From the NCBI GenBank assembly GCA_027306785.1, contig DAHUZB010000008.1, positions 62,001 through 126,000 on the forward strand: a DNA stretch of 64,000 nucleotides, read 5' to 3'. Below the pieces are notes generated by a model. It was not told where the DNA came from and ran no database searches. It saw nothing but the letters and a program-made list of their open reading frames with translations. The position numbers and the translations under genes were made by a program. The stretch comes from Vulcanimicrobiota bacterium. Lineage in GTDB: Bacteria; Vulcanimicrobiota; Vulcanimicrobiia; Vulcanimicrobiales; Vulcanimicrobiaceae. Below, piece after piece: positions 41,160 through 50,485 of the stretch (position 1 is the first letter of the stretch; each line of letters starts with the position of its first letter).

Positions 41160-42467
41160 TTAGACCCCGACCGTTTCCTTCACGCGCTTCTCGTAGAACT
41201 GTTCGGCTTCGGTCGAGCCGTGCAGCGCGGTCGTCGACGACCGGCCTTCGCTGATCGTCTGCGCGACCTCGTCGAAGTAGCCGGTACCGACTTCGCGCTG
41301 ATGGCGCGTCGCGGTGTAGCCGAACTCCTCGCTCGCGAATTCCTTTTGTTGGAACTCCGCGTACGCCGACATACCGCGCGTCTTGAAGTCGCGCGCCAGT
41401 TCGAAGAAGCTGAAGTTCAGCGCGTGGAAGCCGGCGAGCGTGATGAATTGGAACTTGTAGCCCATCGCGTTGAGCTGCTCGCGGAACGTGGCGATCGATT
41501 GATCGTCGAGCTTTTTCTTCCAGTTGAACGAGGGCGAGCAGTTGTACGCGAGCAGTTTGCCCGGGAACTTCGCGTGGATCGCCTCGGCGAAGCGGCGCGC
41601 CTCTTCGATGTTCGGCTCCGAGGTTTCGACCCAGAGCAGATCGGCGTACGGCGCATAGGCCAAGCCGCGCGCGATGCAGGCGTCGAGCCCCTCGCGCGTG
41701 CGGAAGAAGCCTTCGGCGGTGCGTTCGCCGGTGATGAATTGACGGTCGATCGGATCGACGTCGCTCGTAATGAGCGTCGCGGCGTTCGCGTCGGTGCGCG
41801 CGATGATCACCGTCGGCACGCCGAGCACGTCGGCGGCGAGACGCGCCGAGACGAGGTGGCGCACCGCTTGCTGCGTCGGAATCAGCACCTTGCCGCCCAG
41901 ATGGCCGCACTTTTTCTCCGAGCTGAGTTGATCTTCCAGATGCACGCCCGCGGTGCCGGCCTCGATCATCGCCTTCGTGAGTTCGAAGACGTTGAGCGGA
42001 CCACCGAAGCCGGCCTCGGCGTCGGCGACGATCGGCAGATAGTTCTGCGCGCCGCCGCGCCCTTCGACCGTCTCGATTTGGTCGAGGCGCTGGAAGGCGT
42101 TATTGATGCGCTTGACCAGCTGCGGAACGGAGTTCACCGGGTAGAGGCTTTGGTCGGGATAGACCTGCCCCGATACGTTCGCATCGGCGGCCACCTGCCA
42201 GCCGCTGCAGTAGATCGCCTTGAGTCCGGCCTTCGCGGCCTGCACCGCTTGACCGCCGGTCATCGTGCCGAGCGCGGCGGTCGCGTCGGGCTCTTGCAGG
42301 GACGCCCAGAGCTTCTCGGCGCCCAGGCGCGCGAGGGTCTGTTCGACGACGACGCTGCCCTGCAGCTTCACGACATCTTGCGCGGTGTAGCGGCGCTCGA
42401 TGCCTTTCCAGCGGGTGTCGCTCTTCCAGGTCTGCTCCAGGGCCGCTGCCCGCTCGTTCGTGCTCAC
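41160..42467 (-). CDS. aceA: isocitrate lyase
   Basis: A 435-residue isocitrate lyase, close to E. coli AceA (434). It cleaves isocitrate to succinate and glyoxylate. The catalytic KKCGHLGGK with Cys187 is intact, as are [20 protein letters not shown] and the C-terminal region. GTG 42467 is chosen over the further 5' ATG because GGAGGAG lies 7 nt upstream. A well-formed promoter sits about 100 bp ahead. It precedes aceB in the operon. Confidence 0.96.
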   Translation of the reverse strand: MSTNERAAALEQTWKSDTRWKGIERRYTAQDVVKLQGSVVVEQTLARLGAEKLWASLQEPDATAALGTMTGGQAVQAAKAGLKAIYCSGWQVAADANVSGQVYPDQSLYPVNSVPQLVKRINNAFQRLDQIETVEGRGGAQNYLPIVADAEAGFGGPLNVFELTKAMIEAGTAGVHLEDQLSSEKKCGHLGGKVLIPTQQAVRHLVSARLAADVLGVPTVIIARTDANAATLITSDVDPIDRQFITGERTAEGFFRTREGLDACIARGLAYAPYADLLWVETSEPNIEEARRFAEAIHAKFPGKLLAYNCSPSFNWKKKLDDQSIATFREQLNAMGYKFQFITLAGFHALNFSFFELARDFKTRGMSAYAEFQQKEFASEEFGYTATRHQREVGTGYFDEVAQTISEGRSSTTALHGSTEAEQFYEKRVKETVGV

Positions 42468-42565
42468 GTAGGTGCTCCTCCACGGATCTAAGATTGGATC
42501 GCTCAATTCGCCCATTGGCTCGGTTCAATTGGATGGCTTGCCGAAAACCGTTGGACTGCTATACC

Positions 42566-42595
42566 CTTATACAAAAGTCGCGCAACATATGTCAA
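42566..42595 (-). promoter_or_regulatory. predicted promoter of aceA-aceB
   Basis: Minus strand TTGACA (42590-42595), 18-bp spacer, TATAAG (42566-42571), in a locally A/T-rich stretch. Predicted start near 42559, leader about 92 nt. Confidence 0.7.
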
Positions 42596-42610
42596 TATGC
42601 CCTATTGATA
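42590..42610. promoter_or_regulatory. inverted repeat over the aceA -35 box
   Basis: Plus strand TCAATA (42592-42597), 5-bp spacer, TATTGA (42603-42608). It overlaps the -35 box and extends upstream, as an operator for a carbon-source regulator might. The regulator is not in the window. Confidence 0.45.
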
Positions 42611-42724
42611 AAATTATCTGAGCTGGACGTTTGCGGTGATGTGGTGGTGAGAAGGCGCCCCGGTTCTCATCGCCGGGCGTCCTCTTGCGCTCTGCTCCGC
42701 GTCGTGCCACACTAAGTGCTCGAT

Positions 42725-43618
42725 ATGTCCGAGCAGAGCGTTTTGGAGGCGCTGCTCGCTGACGCGCAGCGCGCCCAGGATCGCGGCGATTTCCACGAAC
42801 TGCGCACGATTGCGCAGGAAGCGGTGTCGGCGGCGACCGCGTCGGGTGACGATCGGGCCCTCAGTCTCGCATGGTTCTTTCTCGGTTTCGCTGAGATGCA
42901 GATCGGCGCAGCATCGCGTGCCGAAGAGGCATTCGAGTGCTCCCTGGAACTCGCATCGCGCATCGGAGCGCGCATCGAAGCGGCGCGCGCAAAGATGAAC
43001 CTCGGTGTGCTGGCGTTCGAAACACGCTTCGACGTGCCCGCGGCGCGCCGCATCTACGAAGAAGTCATCGCCGAATTCGAACAACTCGAACGTCCACTCG
43101 GCCTCGCGGTCGCGCTCGCGCATTCGACCGAAGTCTGCCGCGCCGTCGGCGACTACTCGCAAGCGCTCAAGCGCGGTGCGCGCGCGATTGAACTCTTCGA
43201 GCAGACGGGAAACGCCTGGCGCGCAGCGATGCAGCGCGTGACGAACGCGCACGTGCTCGCGCTCGTGCGCCGCAACGACGAAGCGGTCGCGCAGATGCAG
43301 CTTGCGTTCGAACCGATCCGCGCGAGCGGCAATCCGAGCTCGCTCGCGGCATACTTTGAAGTGTGGAGCTTGGTCGCCGTCGCGCTGGAGCAATTCTCCG
43401 CGGCGGCCGAGCTGACCGGATTCGTCGATACGATGCGCCATCGCGACGACGTGCGGCCGTCGATTCGTCTGATGACCTGGGTCGCGAACGCGCAGCAAAA
43501 GATCCGCGGAACGCTCGGCATCGATGCCTACGACATGGCCTACTACATCGGCGCGCACGCGAGCTTAGACGCGATGCGCGATCGCGTGGGCAGACTCGCG
43601 ACGTCAGCGGCAACGTGA
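42725..43618 (+). CDS. TPR-like repeat protein, hypothetical
   Basis: A 297-residue all-helical cytoplasmic protein. Alternating helices such as ALSLAWFFLGFAEMQIGAAS and EAAFECSLELASRIG, then ALAHSTEVCRAVGDYSQALKR, have the spacing and small residues of tetratricopeptide repeats, similar to the TPR parts of large ATP-binding regulators. No enzymatic domain is present; it is probably a protein-protein interaction scaffold. ATG 42725 is used, GTG 42716 is possible. It is divergent from aceA. Confidence 0.65.
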   Translation: MSEQSVLEALLADAQRAQDRGDFHELRTIAQEAVSAATASGDDRALSLAWFFLGFAEMQIGAASRAEEAFECSLELASRIGARIEAARAKMNLGVLAFETRFDVPAARRIYEEVIAEFEQLERPLGLAVALAHSTEVCRAVGDYSQALKRGARAIELFEQTGNAWRAAMQRVTNAHVLALVRRNDEAVAQMQLAFEPIRASGNPSSLAAYFEVWSLVAVALEQFSAAAELTGFVDTMRHRDDVRPSIRLMTWVANAQQKIRGTLGIDAYDMAYYIGAHASLDAMRDRVGRLATSAAT

Positions 43619-43672
43619 CGCGCAACCCGTTGTCTTATGCGCCGCGCTCGGTATCGTGTTCGCGGCGATGTC

Positions 43673-43861
43673 ATGGCGAGAAGCTACTCCGTCGCTCGGA
43701 TGTTGCGCCCGGCCATCGCAGCGGTGCTCCGGCTTGGGACGGGCGTGTTCGCCGTTTGGCTCGTGTTTTCGTCGGCGCACATACCTCCCGAGCGGCAAGC
43801 GCGGCTGCGCGAAGAGATCGCGGAGATACAAGCGCAAGGAGGAGCGGCGCGCGGAAGCTAA
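43673..43861 (+). CDS. small single-helix membrane protein, hypothetical
   Basis: A 62-residue ORF with one hydrophobic helix (AAVLRLGTGVFAVWLVFSSA) followed by a charged amphipathic tail (PPERQARLREEIAEIQAQ). It starts 54 bp after the TPR gene and ends 17 bp before an intrinsic terminator, so it fits as the last gene of that unit. No homology is recognised and no clear ribosome site is seen. Confidence 0.4.
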   Translation: MARSYSVARMLRPAIAAVLRLGTGVFAVWLVFSSAHIPPERQARLREEIAEIQAQGGAARGS

Positions 43862-43877
43862 CGCGTTGCTCCACATG

Positions 43878-43923
43878 ACGCGCGGACACTGTTGATCTGC
43901 CGCTTTTCCGCGCGTTCTTTTTT
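43878..43923 (+). terminator. intrinsic terminator
   Basis: A perfect 9-bp stem ACGCGCGGA / TCCGCGCGT with a 20-nt loop, followed by TCTTTTTT. It ends the TPR and small-membrane-protein unit. Confidence 0.75.
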
Positions 43924-43939
43924 GTCGAGGGGGCTACTG

Positions 43940-44067
43940 ATGAGGAGGTACGCGTTTTATTTCTGCGCGACGGTGACCGTCGTCTGTGTGATCGGATGCT
44001 CACCGGTACCTTCCCGAACCTAAATTTCCCCTTCGGCATCACCGTCGTGCCGCAACTCCAGCACTGA
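43940..44067 (+). pseudogene. remnant of a deleted propeller-repeat lipoprotein
   Basis: ATG 43940 opens a lipoprotein signal-like peptide (MRRYAFYFC...VIGCS) that stops at 44023 after 27 codons. From about 43999 a second frame matches the final repeat of the intact gene downstream: LTGTFPNLNFPFGITVVP against LSGTFPNLNSPAGIIVVP. By eye about 43 of 51 bases agree between 44003 and 44053 and the end of the intact gene. The stop after VVP has become CAA, giving a tail QLQH. This looks like a paralogue whose middle was deleted, with the junction out of frame. Confidence 0.65.
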
Positions 44068-44081
44068 AGGAACGAACTCGG

Positions 44082-45737
44082 ATGCGTACTTTTCCATCGT
44101 TGATCCTTGCCGCGGCGTTCGCGGGTAGTCTGCTGGCCGGTTGCGGCGGGCAGGCGGGCGCACCCGCGGGAGCACCGAGCATCCCCGCGGAACACGGCAC
44201 CGGCACCGCAAGCTTCGTCATCGCGGTGCCGAAGAAATCAGCGAGTACGGCGAGCGGTTCGCGCGCAGGTGCGCATCCGCAGTACATCTCTCCCGCCACG
44301 CAGTCCATCACGATCGCGCTGAGCGGGCCGACACCCTACAGCGCGACGGCGAATCTCACCGTGGGGAGCAGCGGCTGCACGAGCACGCTCGCCTCGACGA
44401 CCTGTGCGCTCACCGTTCCGGGGCTTGCGCCGGGGAGCTACACGGCGACACTCACCACCTACGACGGCGCGAACGGCACGGGTAACGTGCTCTCCGCCGC
44501 GCAATCCATTGCGTTCAGCGTGACGGCCGGGCAAAGCAATACGGTGAATCTCACGCTCTCGGGCGTTCCGGCGAGTACGCTGGTGCTGCCGGTGAGTTCC
44601 CTCATCTCGGCGTCAAGCGGAAACAATAGCTACAATCTGCTCGGGCAAGGCGCGCGCACGTTTCTCGTCGAGTCGCTCGATGCCGACGGCAACATCATCG
44701 TCGGCGCGGGCGCGCCGACGTTCACCGTCGGAACGGTCTCCGGTGCGCTCACCGGGGTAACGGTCGCGGCGCCGACCGCCTCCGCGCCCAATAGTTTCAG
44801 CGTGACGCCGCCGACAGCGTATGGTAGCGGCACGGCCGCATTCACGGTGACGCCGACCTTCGCCGGTCAGGCCACGAACGGCTGCGCGCAAACCGGGGCA
44901 AACTGCACGGCGGTCACGGTCACCGTCGCAATGGAGCCTCTGATCTACGTGACAAATCCCGGGAACTACACCGTGACGGCGTACGATCGGAACGGCGTGC
45001 AGCAGACGCTTTCCGGTACCTTTCCGCAACTTAACAACCCCTACGGCATCGCATACGATCCGAGCAGCGGCTTCCTCTACGTGGCGAACTCCGGTAACAA
45101 TATCGTTACGGCGTACGATCAGAACGGTGTGCAGCAGAGGCTCTCCGGTACCTTCCTGAACCTCTTTCCCCAGGCCGTATACCCCCTCGGTATCACGTAC
45201 GATCCGAGTAACGGCCTCCTCTATATCGCTAATTTCGGTAACTCTACCGTCACGGCGTACGATCAGAACGGCGTGCAGCAGACGCTCTCCGGCAGCTTCC
45301 CAAACCTTAGCAATCCCGCCGCCATCGCATACGATCCGAGCAACGGCTTTCTCTACGTAGTGAACAACGGTAACCGTTCCGTGACGGCATACAACGGTAG
45401 CGGCGTGCAGCAGACGCTCTCCGGCACTTTCCCGAATCTCCATGCACCGTATGGCATTGCATACGATGCGAGCACGGGTTTCCTCTACGTGACGAACAAC
45501 GCCGACAACACGGTGACGGCGTACGACGGGAACGGCGTGCAACAGACGCTCTCCGGCAGCTTCCCGAACGTCACCAACCCGCTTAGCATCGCGTACGATC
45601 CGAGCAGTAGCTTCCTCTACGTGACGAACTCTACCAACAACACCGTGACGGCGTACAACGGTAGCGGCGTGCAGCAAACGCTCTCCGGCACCTTCCCGAA
45701 CCTCAATAGCCCCGCCGGCATCATCGTCGTGCCGTAA
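44082..45737 (+). CDS. lipoprotein with six-repeat YVTN/NHL-like propeller
   Basis: A 551-residue lipoprotein (MRTFPSLILAAAFAGSLLAGC; lipobox Cys). Residues about 45-285 hold two Ig-like or adhesin-type beta domains. Residues about 285-551 carry six near-identical 44-residue repeats of the type VTAYDxNGVQQTLSGTFPNL followed by NPxGIAYDPSSGFLYV, expected to close into a six-bladed beta-propeller. Probably a surface binding or adhesion protein. The remnant of a paralogue lies immediately upstream. Confidence 0.8.
   Translation: MRTFPSLILAAAFAGSLLAGCGGQAGAPAGAPSIPAEHGTGTASFVIAVPKKSASTASGSRAGAHPQYISPATQSITIALSGPTPYSATANLTVGSSGCTSTLASTTCALTVPGLAPGSYTATLTTYDGANGTGNVLSAAQSIAFSVTAGQSNTVNLTLSGVPASTLVLPVSSLISASSGNNSYNLLGQGARTFLVESLDADGNIIVGAGAPTFTVGTVSGALTGVTVAAPTASAPNSFSVTPPTAYGSGTAAFTVTPTFAGQATNGCAQTGANCTAVTVTVAMEPLIYVTNPGNYTVTAYDRNGVQQTLSGTFPQLNNPYGIAYDPSSGFLYVANSGNNIVTAYDQNGVQQRLSGTFLNLFPQAVYPLGITYDPSNGLLYIANFGNSTVTAYDQNGVQQTLSGSFPNLSNPAAIAYDPSNGFLYVVNNGNRSVTAYNGSGVQQTLSGTFPNLHAPYGIAYDASTGFLYVTNNADNTVTAYDGNGVQQTLSGSFPNVTNPLSIAYDPSSSFLYVTNSTNNTVTAYNGSGVQQTLSGTFPNLNSPAGIIVVP
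44935..45737 (+). repeat. coding tandem repeat, 132-bp period x6
   Basis: The same codon (start of NGVQQ or SGVQQ) occurs at 44991, 45123, 45267, 45399, 45531 and 45663: steps of 132 bp, with one of 144 bp owing to a four-residue insertion. DNA identity between units is high, which favours recombination and unit loss or gain. Confidence 0.85.
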
Positions 45738-45761
45738 TCTTTGCCGGGCCTTGCAAGGTGC

Positions 45762-48700
45762 TTAGCCGAGCGTTGGTAGTGGGAGCGACGGGCGCGTCGC
45801 GAGATCGGGGCGCACCTCGACCGCGTTTTCGATCGCGCGATCCATCAGGCGCAGCGCAAAATCGAGTTGCGGATCGCGGCCGTCGCGATAGTCGTGCGGC
45901 GCGATATCGACGTCGTAATCCGGATCGGTGCCGTAGTTCTCCACCCTCCAGCCGACGTCGGTAAACCAGAACGAGTACTCCGGTTGCGTGGTGAGCGTGC
46001 CGTCGACCAGCGGGTGATAGGGTTCGATGCCGATCACGCCGCCCCAGGTGCGCTTGCCGACCAGCGGTCCCAACTGATAGAGCTTGAAGCAGTGGCTGAA
46101 GATGTCGCCGTCCGATCCGGCAAACTGGTTCGTCAGCGCCACCATCGGGCCGCCCACCGACTCGGGCGGATAGGGAATCGGCGCGCCGTAGCGCGGGATA
46201 TCGTAGCCCACGCGTTTGCGCGCCAATTTTTCGAGCAAGAGCGGTGAGACGTGTCCGCCGCGGTTGTAGCGCACGTCCACGACCAGGCCGCGCCGGTCGA
46301 ACTCGCTCAGATATCCGCGGTGAAACTCCGCGAAGCCCCAGGGTCCCATGTCGGGGATGTGCACGTAGCCCACGCGGCCGTCGGTGCGCTCGTGCACGTA
46401 GCGGCGGTTCGCCTCGACCCATGCGCGATACCGTAGCGCGTGCTCGCTCGCAAGCGCGCGCACGAGCAGCGTGCGTTCGTCGTCTTTGCGCGAGCGCACC
46501 GTGATCGACACGTCTTTGCCGGCGCAGTTCACGAGCAGGCGGTCGGGCGTCGTCTCGCGCGAAAGGCGCTTGCCGCCGATTGCGACGAGCAGATCGTTCT
46601 CGCGGATGTCGAGCCCCGGTTCTGCGAGCGGCGAATCGCTCTCGCGCGTCCAGGAATCGCCGCGATAGATGCGCGCGATGCGATAGCCGCCGCGCGTATC
46701 GTCCCACGCCAGGTCGGCGCCGAGAAAGCCTCGCTGATACTGCGGCGGCACGCGGTAATCACCGCCGTACTCGTAGGCGTGCGAGGTGCCGAGTTCGCCT
46801 TGCATCTCCCAAATGAGATCGGAGAGTTCGCTGCGCGTGCGGATGCGCGGCAACAGCGCGCCGTAGCGATCGAAGACGCGATCCCAATCGATATCGCTCA
46901 TGTCCTCGACCCAGAATTGCTCGGTCTGCAGACGCCACGCTTCGCGATACATTTGCGCCCATTCATCGCACGGCACGATCTCCACGCTCGCGCGATCGAG
47001 ATCGATCCAGCCGCTCTTGCGTCCGGGCTCGCTCGCCGGTTTCTCGGGGTCGTCGTCGGAGAGATCGTTCGTCGCGTCGATCGCGCGCAGGCGTTCGTGC
47101 GCGCGATAGAGCAGCGTGCGTCCGTCGGCGCCGAGCGCCATCTCGCCCGCATCGTGCGCGACCACGCCTTGGCGCAGCTGGTCGAAGTCGTAGGCGAGCA
47201 GCGTGCCGAGGCCGCGCTCCTCGTCATCGTCGTTGCCGGCCGGCTTAATGCCGCTCACCGGGAAACGCGTGTAGAGCACGCGGCCCTTCACCGCGACGAG
47301 CTGTGCGTACTCGCCCTCCTCGACCGGAAAGCCGAGCACGCGTCCCTGGATGCCGTCGAAATCGATCTCGATTCGCGGCGCGTCGCTTTTGCCGCCCTTC
47401 TTGTCATCGCCGTCACCGTCGTGCTCGTGATCGTGATCGCGATGGATCGGACGCGGTTTCGGTACGAACGGTGAGGGCACGTCGCTGCGCAGGGTGACGA
47501 CGAAGGGGCGTTGCGCCTGCGGAAAGCTCAGGTCGAACTGCAACGCGTCGTACACCGGATGGAAGTCGCGCGTCGAAATGAAGTAGAGATACTTGCCTTC
47601 GGGATCCCAGGCGGGCGAGTGATCCACGCGCAGCGGCGCGGTAATGTCGTGCACCTTGCCCGATTTTACTTTCACGACGCGGATGATCGAGGTGCCTTGC
47701 GTCGGCCACCACGTGTAGGCGACGAAACGTCCGTCGGGCGAGAAAGCGAGATCGCTCACGCGGCGCGCGGGACTCGTATCGACGACCGTCACCTTGCCGC
47801 TCTCCACATCGAACGTGCAGAGTTCGTGGCGGTGGTTCGCAAACGCGAGCACCTCGGCCGTCGGCGATGCGACGAGCTCGGTGATGCGTCCGATATCGCC
47901 GGCGCTCAGGATCTTCGGCTCCTCGCTTACCTCCGATCGGTGCAGCGCGAGTTGTTCGTAGCCGTTTGCGTCGGTAACGCAGACGAAGCGTTTCCCGTCG
48001 TTCAGCCACACCGGCAGGCGCGAACGCACGCGGCTCGTCTCGCCGTGACGGGTGACCGCCCCTTCGAAGAGCGGCATCGTGAAGATCGTGCCGCGCGATA
48101 CGAACGCGAGGTGCGCGCCGTCGGGATGCGGGGCGAACGATTCGAGCGAGGCCGAGGCTTCCTCGAAGCGACGCGCCGTCTGCGGCGCAGCCGAAGGAGC
48201 GGCGATCTCGACCTCGCGCACCGTGTCGCTCGCGAGATCGAGCACGAAGATCGAACCGCCCGCACCGTAGGCGATTCGCGTGCCGTCGGTCGACGGAAAG
48301 CGCGTGTAGTACTCGGCTTCGTGCGTGTGGCGCACGAGTTCGCCGCCGTCGAGCGCGCACGAGTAGATGTTGCCGATGCCTTCGTGATCGCTCGTGAAGT
48401 AGAGGCGCTCGCCGACGAGCATCGGCCACGCCGGGTTTCCGTCGGGAAGCGGCAGGCGTTCGAATTCGCCGCGCGTCGCCGCGTCGCACCACACCTCGCC
48501 CGCCGTGCCGCCGCGATAGCGCTTCCAGCGGGCGGGATCGTAGGCGTTGCGCCCGAGCGCGATCGCGCCGTTCGCGCCGACGGAGAACGTGCGGGCATGG
48601 CCGAGTGCAAGGTCGCGCACCGAGCCGCTCTCGCGGGCGACCGCGCGCGCAAAGGTCTCGCCCTCCCACCACGCGCCCGCATTATTGACGAAGAAGATCT

Positions 48701-48998
48701 CGCTCCCGTCCTCGCTCCAGCCCATGATCTGCGTGATCGTCGCGCCCGAGAAGGTGAGGCGCTGCGGCCGCCCGCCTTCGGCGGGCATCACGTAGACCTC
48801 CGGGTTCCCGTCGTCATTGCTCGCGAAGGCGAGCCGGCGACCGTCCGGGGAGAGCCGCGGCGTCGCGCACGTGCCGAAGCTGACCGTCAGCCGGGTCGCC
48901 GCGCCGCCCTCGGCAGGCACGCTCCACAGGTCGTCCTCGCAGACGAAGACGATGCGGTCGCGGGCGATGGTCGGGTAGCGGTAGTAGCCTCTGGTCAT
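45762..48998 (-). CDS. tricorn-type serine protease (S41 family)
   Basis: A 1078-residue protease resembling tricorn (about 1070). N-terminal six- and seven-bladed propellers with repeats such as RLTVSFGTCATPRLSPDGRRLAF, then a PDZ domain and the S41 catalytic domain. LGTSHAYEYGGDY supplies the Ser-His pair, and TNQFAGSDGDIFSH the nucleophile Ser with its Asp. PEYSFWF carries the later glutamate region. Tricorn degrades proteasome-released peptides. Start ATG 48998 (MTRGYYRYPTIARDRI); an in-frame ATG at 49055 is possible. Cytoplasmic: no signal peptide. Confidence 0.9.
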   Translation of the reverse strand: MTRGYYRYPTIARDRIVFVCEDDLWSVPAEGGAATRLTVSFGTCATPRLSPDGRRLAFASNDDGNPEVYVMPAEGGRPQRLTFSGATITQIMGWSEDGSEIFFVNNAGAWWEGETFARAVARESGSVRDLALGHARTFSVGANGAIALGRNAYDPARWKRYRGGTAGEVWCDAATRGEFERLPLPDGNPAWPMLVGERLYFTSDHEGIGNIYSCALDGGELVRHTHEAEYYTRFPSTDGTRIAYGAGGSIFVLDLASDTVREVEIAAPSAAPQTARRFEEASASLESFAPHPDGAHLAFVSRGTIFTMPLFEGAVTRHGETSRVRSRLPVWLNDGKRFVCVTDANGYEQLALHRSEVSEEPKILSAGDIGRITELVASPTAEVLAFANHRHELCTFDVESGKVTVVDTSPARRVSDLAFSPDGRFVAYTWWPTQGTSIIRVVKVKSGKVHDITAPLRVDHSPAWDPEGKYLYFISTRDFHPVYDALQFDLSFPQAQRPFVVTLRSDVPSPFVPKPRPIHRDHDHEHDGDGDDKKGGKSDAPRIEIDFDGIQGRVLGFPVEEGEYAQLVAVKGRVLYTRFPVSGIKPAGNDDDEERGLGTLLAYDFDQLRQGVVAHDAGEMALGADGRTLLYRAHERLRAIDATNDLSDDDPEKPASEPGRKSGWIDLDRASVEIVPCDEWAQMYREAWRLQTEQFWVEDMSDIDWDRVFDRYGALLPRIRTRSELSDLIWEMQGELGTSHAYEYGGDYRVPPQYQRGFLGADLAWDDTRGGYRIARIYRGDSWTRESDSPLAEPGLDIRENDLLVAIGGKRLSRETTPDRLLVNCAGKDVSITVRSRKDDERTLLVRALASEHALRYRAWVEANRRYVHERTDGRVGYVHIPDMGPWGFAEFHRGYLSEFDRRGLVVDVRYNRGGHVSPLLLEKLARKRVGYDIPRYGAPIPYPPESVGGPMVALTNQFAGSDGDIFSHCFKLYQLGPLVGKRTWGGVIGIEPYHPLVDGTLTTQPEYSFWFTDVGWRVENYGTDPDYDVDIAPHDYRDGRDPQLDFALRLMDRAIENAVEVRPDLATRPSLPLPTLG

Positions 48999-49113
48999 GG
49001 GGCGGGGGTTAGGTCTGCTTTTCGCCGACGCCTCTTGCATAGGTGCGAAACGCATCTATCTGCGGCACGGTATTATCGTCGAACTCGAAATGTGTGGTAT
49101 TCTCTCGCCCGTC

Positions 49114-49542
49114 ATGTCGCTCATCGGGATCTACGACGGCGATTGCGGTATCTGCTCCGCCTTCGTCCGCTTGGCCGAGGCTCGCGTCCGTCGTTCGGGT
49201 GCGGCGGTCACCTTCGTGCCGTCGGCTGCGCTCGATGACCGTGAACTGGCGCGATACGGCCTGACGCACGAGCGATGCCTGGCAGCCTTCCAGGTCGTCG
49301 ACGCCGAGCGCGGCGCGAATCTCGCCGAAGGCGCCGCGGCGATCCGCCTGGTGCTCGCCCGCACGGGCGGATTGCTGGGATGGATCGCGCGGGCGGTCTC
49401 GTCTGTTCCGCCGCTGCGTTGGGCCGAGCGTCATGTGTACGCCGCAATCGCGCGCAATCGCGCGCGAATATCCGTTGCGGTCGGGCTCGACGCGTGCTCG
49501 ATCGAATCCACGTCCGAGGCTCGACGCGAGGTCGCACAATGA
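49114..49542 (+). CDS. DCC-family thiol-disulfide oxidoreductase-like protein
   Basis: A 142-residue protein of the DUF393/DCC family. It opens IGIYDGDCGICSAFVRL, with the family CxxC in the DxDCxxC pattern, and has a helical tail with WAERHVYAAIARNR. It is predicted to be a thioredoxin-like redox protein. Start ATG 49114; its stop overlaps the M23 gene start (ATGA). Confidence 0.8.
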   Translation: MSLIGIYDGDCGICSAFVRLAEARVRRSGAAVTFVPSAALDDRELARYGLTHERCLAAFQVVDAERGANLAEGAAAIRLVLARTGGLLGWIARAVSSVPPLRWAERHVYAAIARNRARISVAVGLDACSIESTSEARREVAQ

Positions 49543-50429
49543 GCGCGACGATGAGAGTCGCCGCAACTCCGCTCGCGTGGATCGCGATCGACGTCCTCCT
49601 CTGGCAGACCGGTCTCGGGGCGCCCCTTCCCGTGTTCATCGGTGCGGTCGTTGCGATCGGCATGTGGCTGATACTGGTTCCGCCTTGGGGCATGATCGGC
49701 TACGGCGTGCGTAATCTGCTCGGAGTCGTCTATGTGGTTGAGGCGATCTTCCTGATCGCGGCAGCGATCGCTCACCCGCAGCCGCCCGACGGATCGTTCG
49801 GAATGACCACGCTGATGCTCGTCTTCGCATATCTCGGCGCCCGCGTGATCTATGCCCGCCTCACGGCTCCGCGTGACGGTGTCGATCTGGCGTTCCCTCT
49901 TGCCGACGCCCGCTTTTCCGTCGTTCAGGGTGGCAACGACGCGCTCGTCAATCACCACGTGCGGGCGCGCGCGCAGCGGTACGCGCTCGATATCGTGGAG
50001 CTCGGCCCCTTCGGCCTGCGCGCCGCGACGCTCGTTCCGAAGCGCAACGACGAGTATCGCATCTTCGGCTGCGCGGTGCACGCGCCGTGCGATGGAACGG
50101 TCGTGGCCGTTCGCGACGAGATGGAAGACGACGGTTCGCTTGCCGTGCGCGGCTTCGACGTTCGTGGTAACCACGTGGTGTTGCGGCGCGACGACGGGAT
50201 CGACGTGGTGCACGCGCACCTGCAGCGCGGGTCGGTCGCGGTCCAGCTCGGTGCCCGGGTCGTCCGCGGCACCGTTTTGGGACGCGTGGGGAACTCCGGC
50301 CGGTCGAGCGAGCCGCACCTGCACATCCACGCCGAGCGTAACGGCCAGGGCGTGCCGATGCGCTTTGCGGGCCGAGTGCTCGAGCGAAACGCCATCGTCG
50401 ACGCCCGACGGGTACCGGCGCCGGCCTGA
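49539..50429 (+). CDS. M23-family (LytM-type) peptidase with N-terminal membrane helices
   Basis: A 296-residue membrane protein. About three hydrophobic segments (to about residue 105) are followed by a domain with NHHVRARAQRYALDIVELG, VHAPCDGTVVAV, HAHLQRGSV and EPHLHIHAERNG. HLHIH supplies the HxH metal ligands and NHHxxRAQRYALD the upstream His and Asp, so zinc-dependent cleavage of peptidoglycan cross-links is plausible. It overlaps the DCC gene by 4 bp, giving a two-gene unit. Confidence 0.82.
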   Translation: MSATMRVAATPLAWIAIDVLLWQTGLGAPLPVFIGAVVAIGMWLILVPPWGMIGYGVRNLLGVVYVVEAIFLIAAAIAHPQPPDGSFGMTTLMLVFAYLGARVIYARLTAPRDGVDLAFPLADARFSVVQGGNDALVNHHVRARAQRYALDIVELGPFGLRAATLVPKRNDEYRIFGCAVHAPCDGTVVAVRDEMEDDGSLAVRGFDVRGNHVVLRRDDGIDVVHAHLQRGSVAVQLGARVVRGTVLGRVGNSGRSSEPHLHIHAERNGQGVPMRFAGRVLERNAIVDARRVPAPA

Positions 50430-50485
50430 CCGGCGTTTCGGCTCTCGCCTTGCGCGAGCAGTCACTTTGTGATACAAAGTGAAGC

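Noticed and set aside
42468-42515. Longer start for isocitrate lyase at ATG 42515
   Set aside because: GTG 42467 has GGAGGAG 7 nt upstream and gives the family length.
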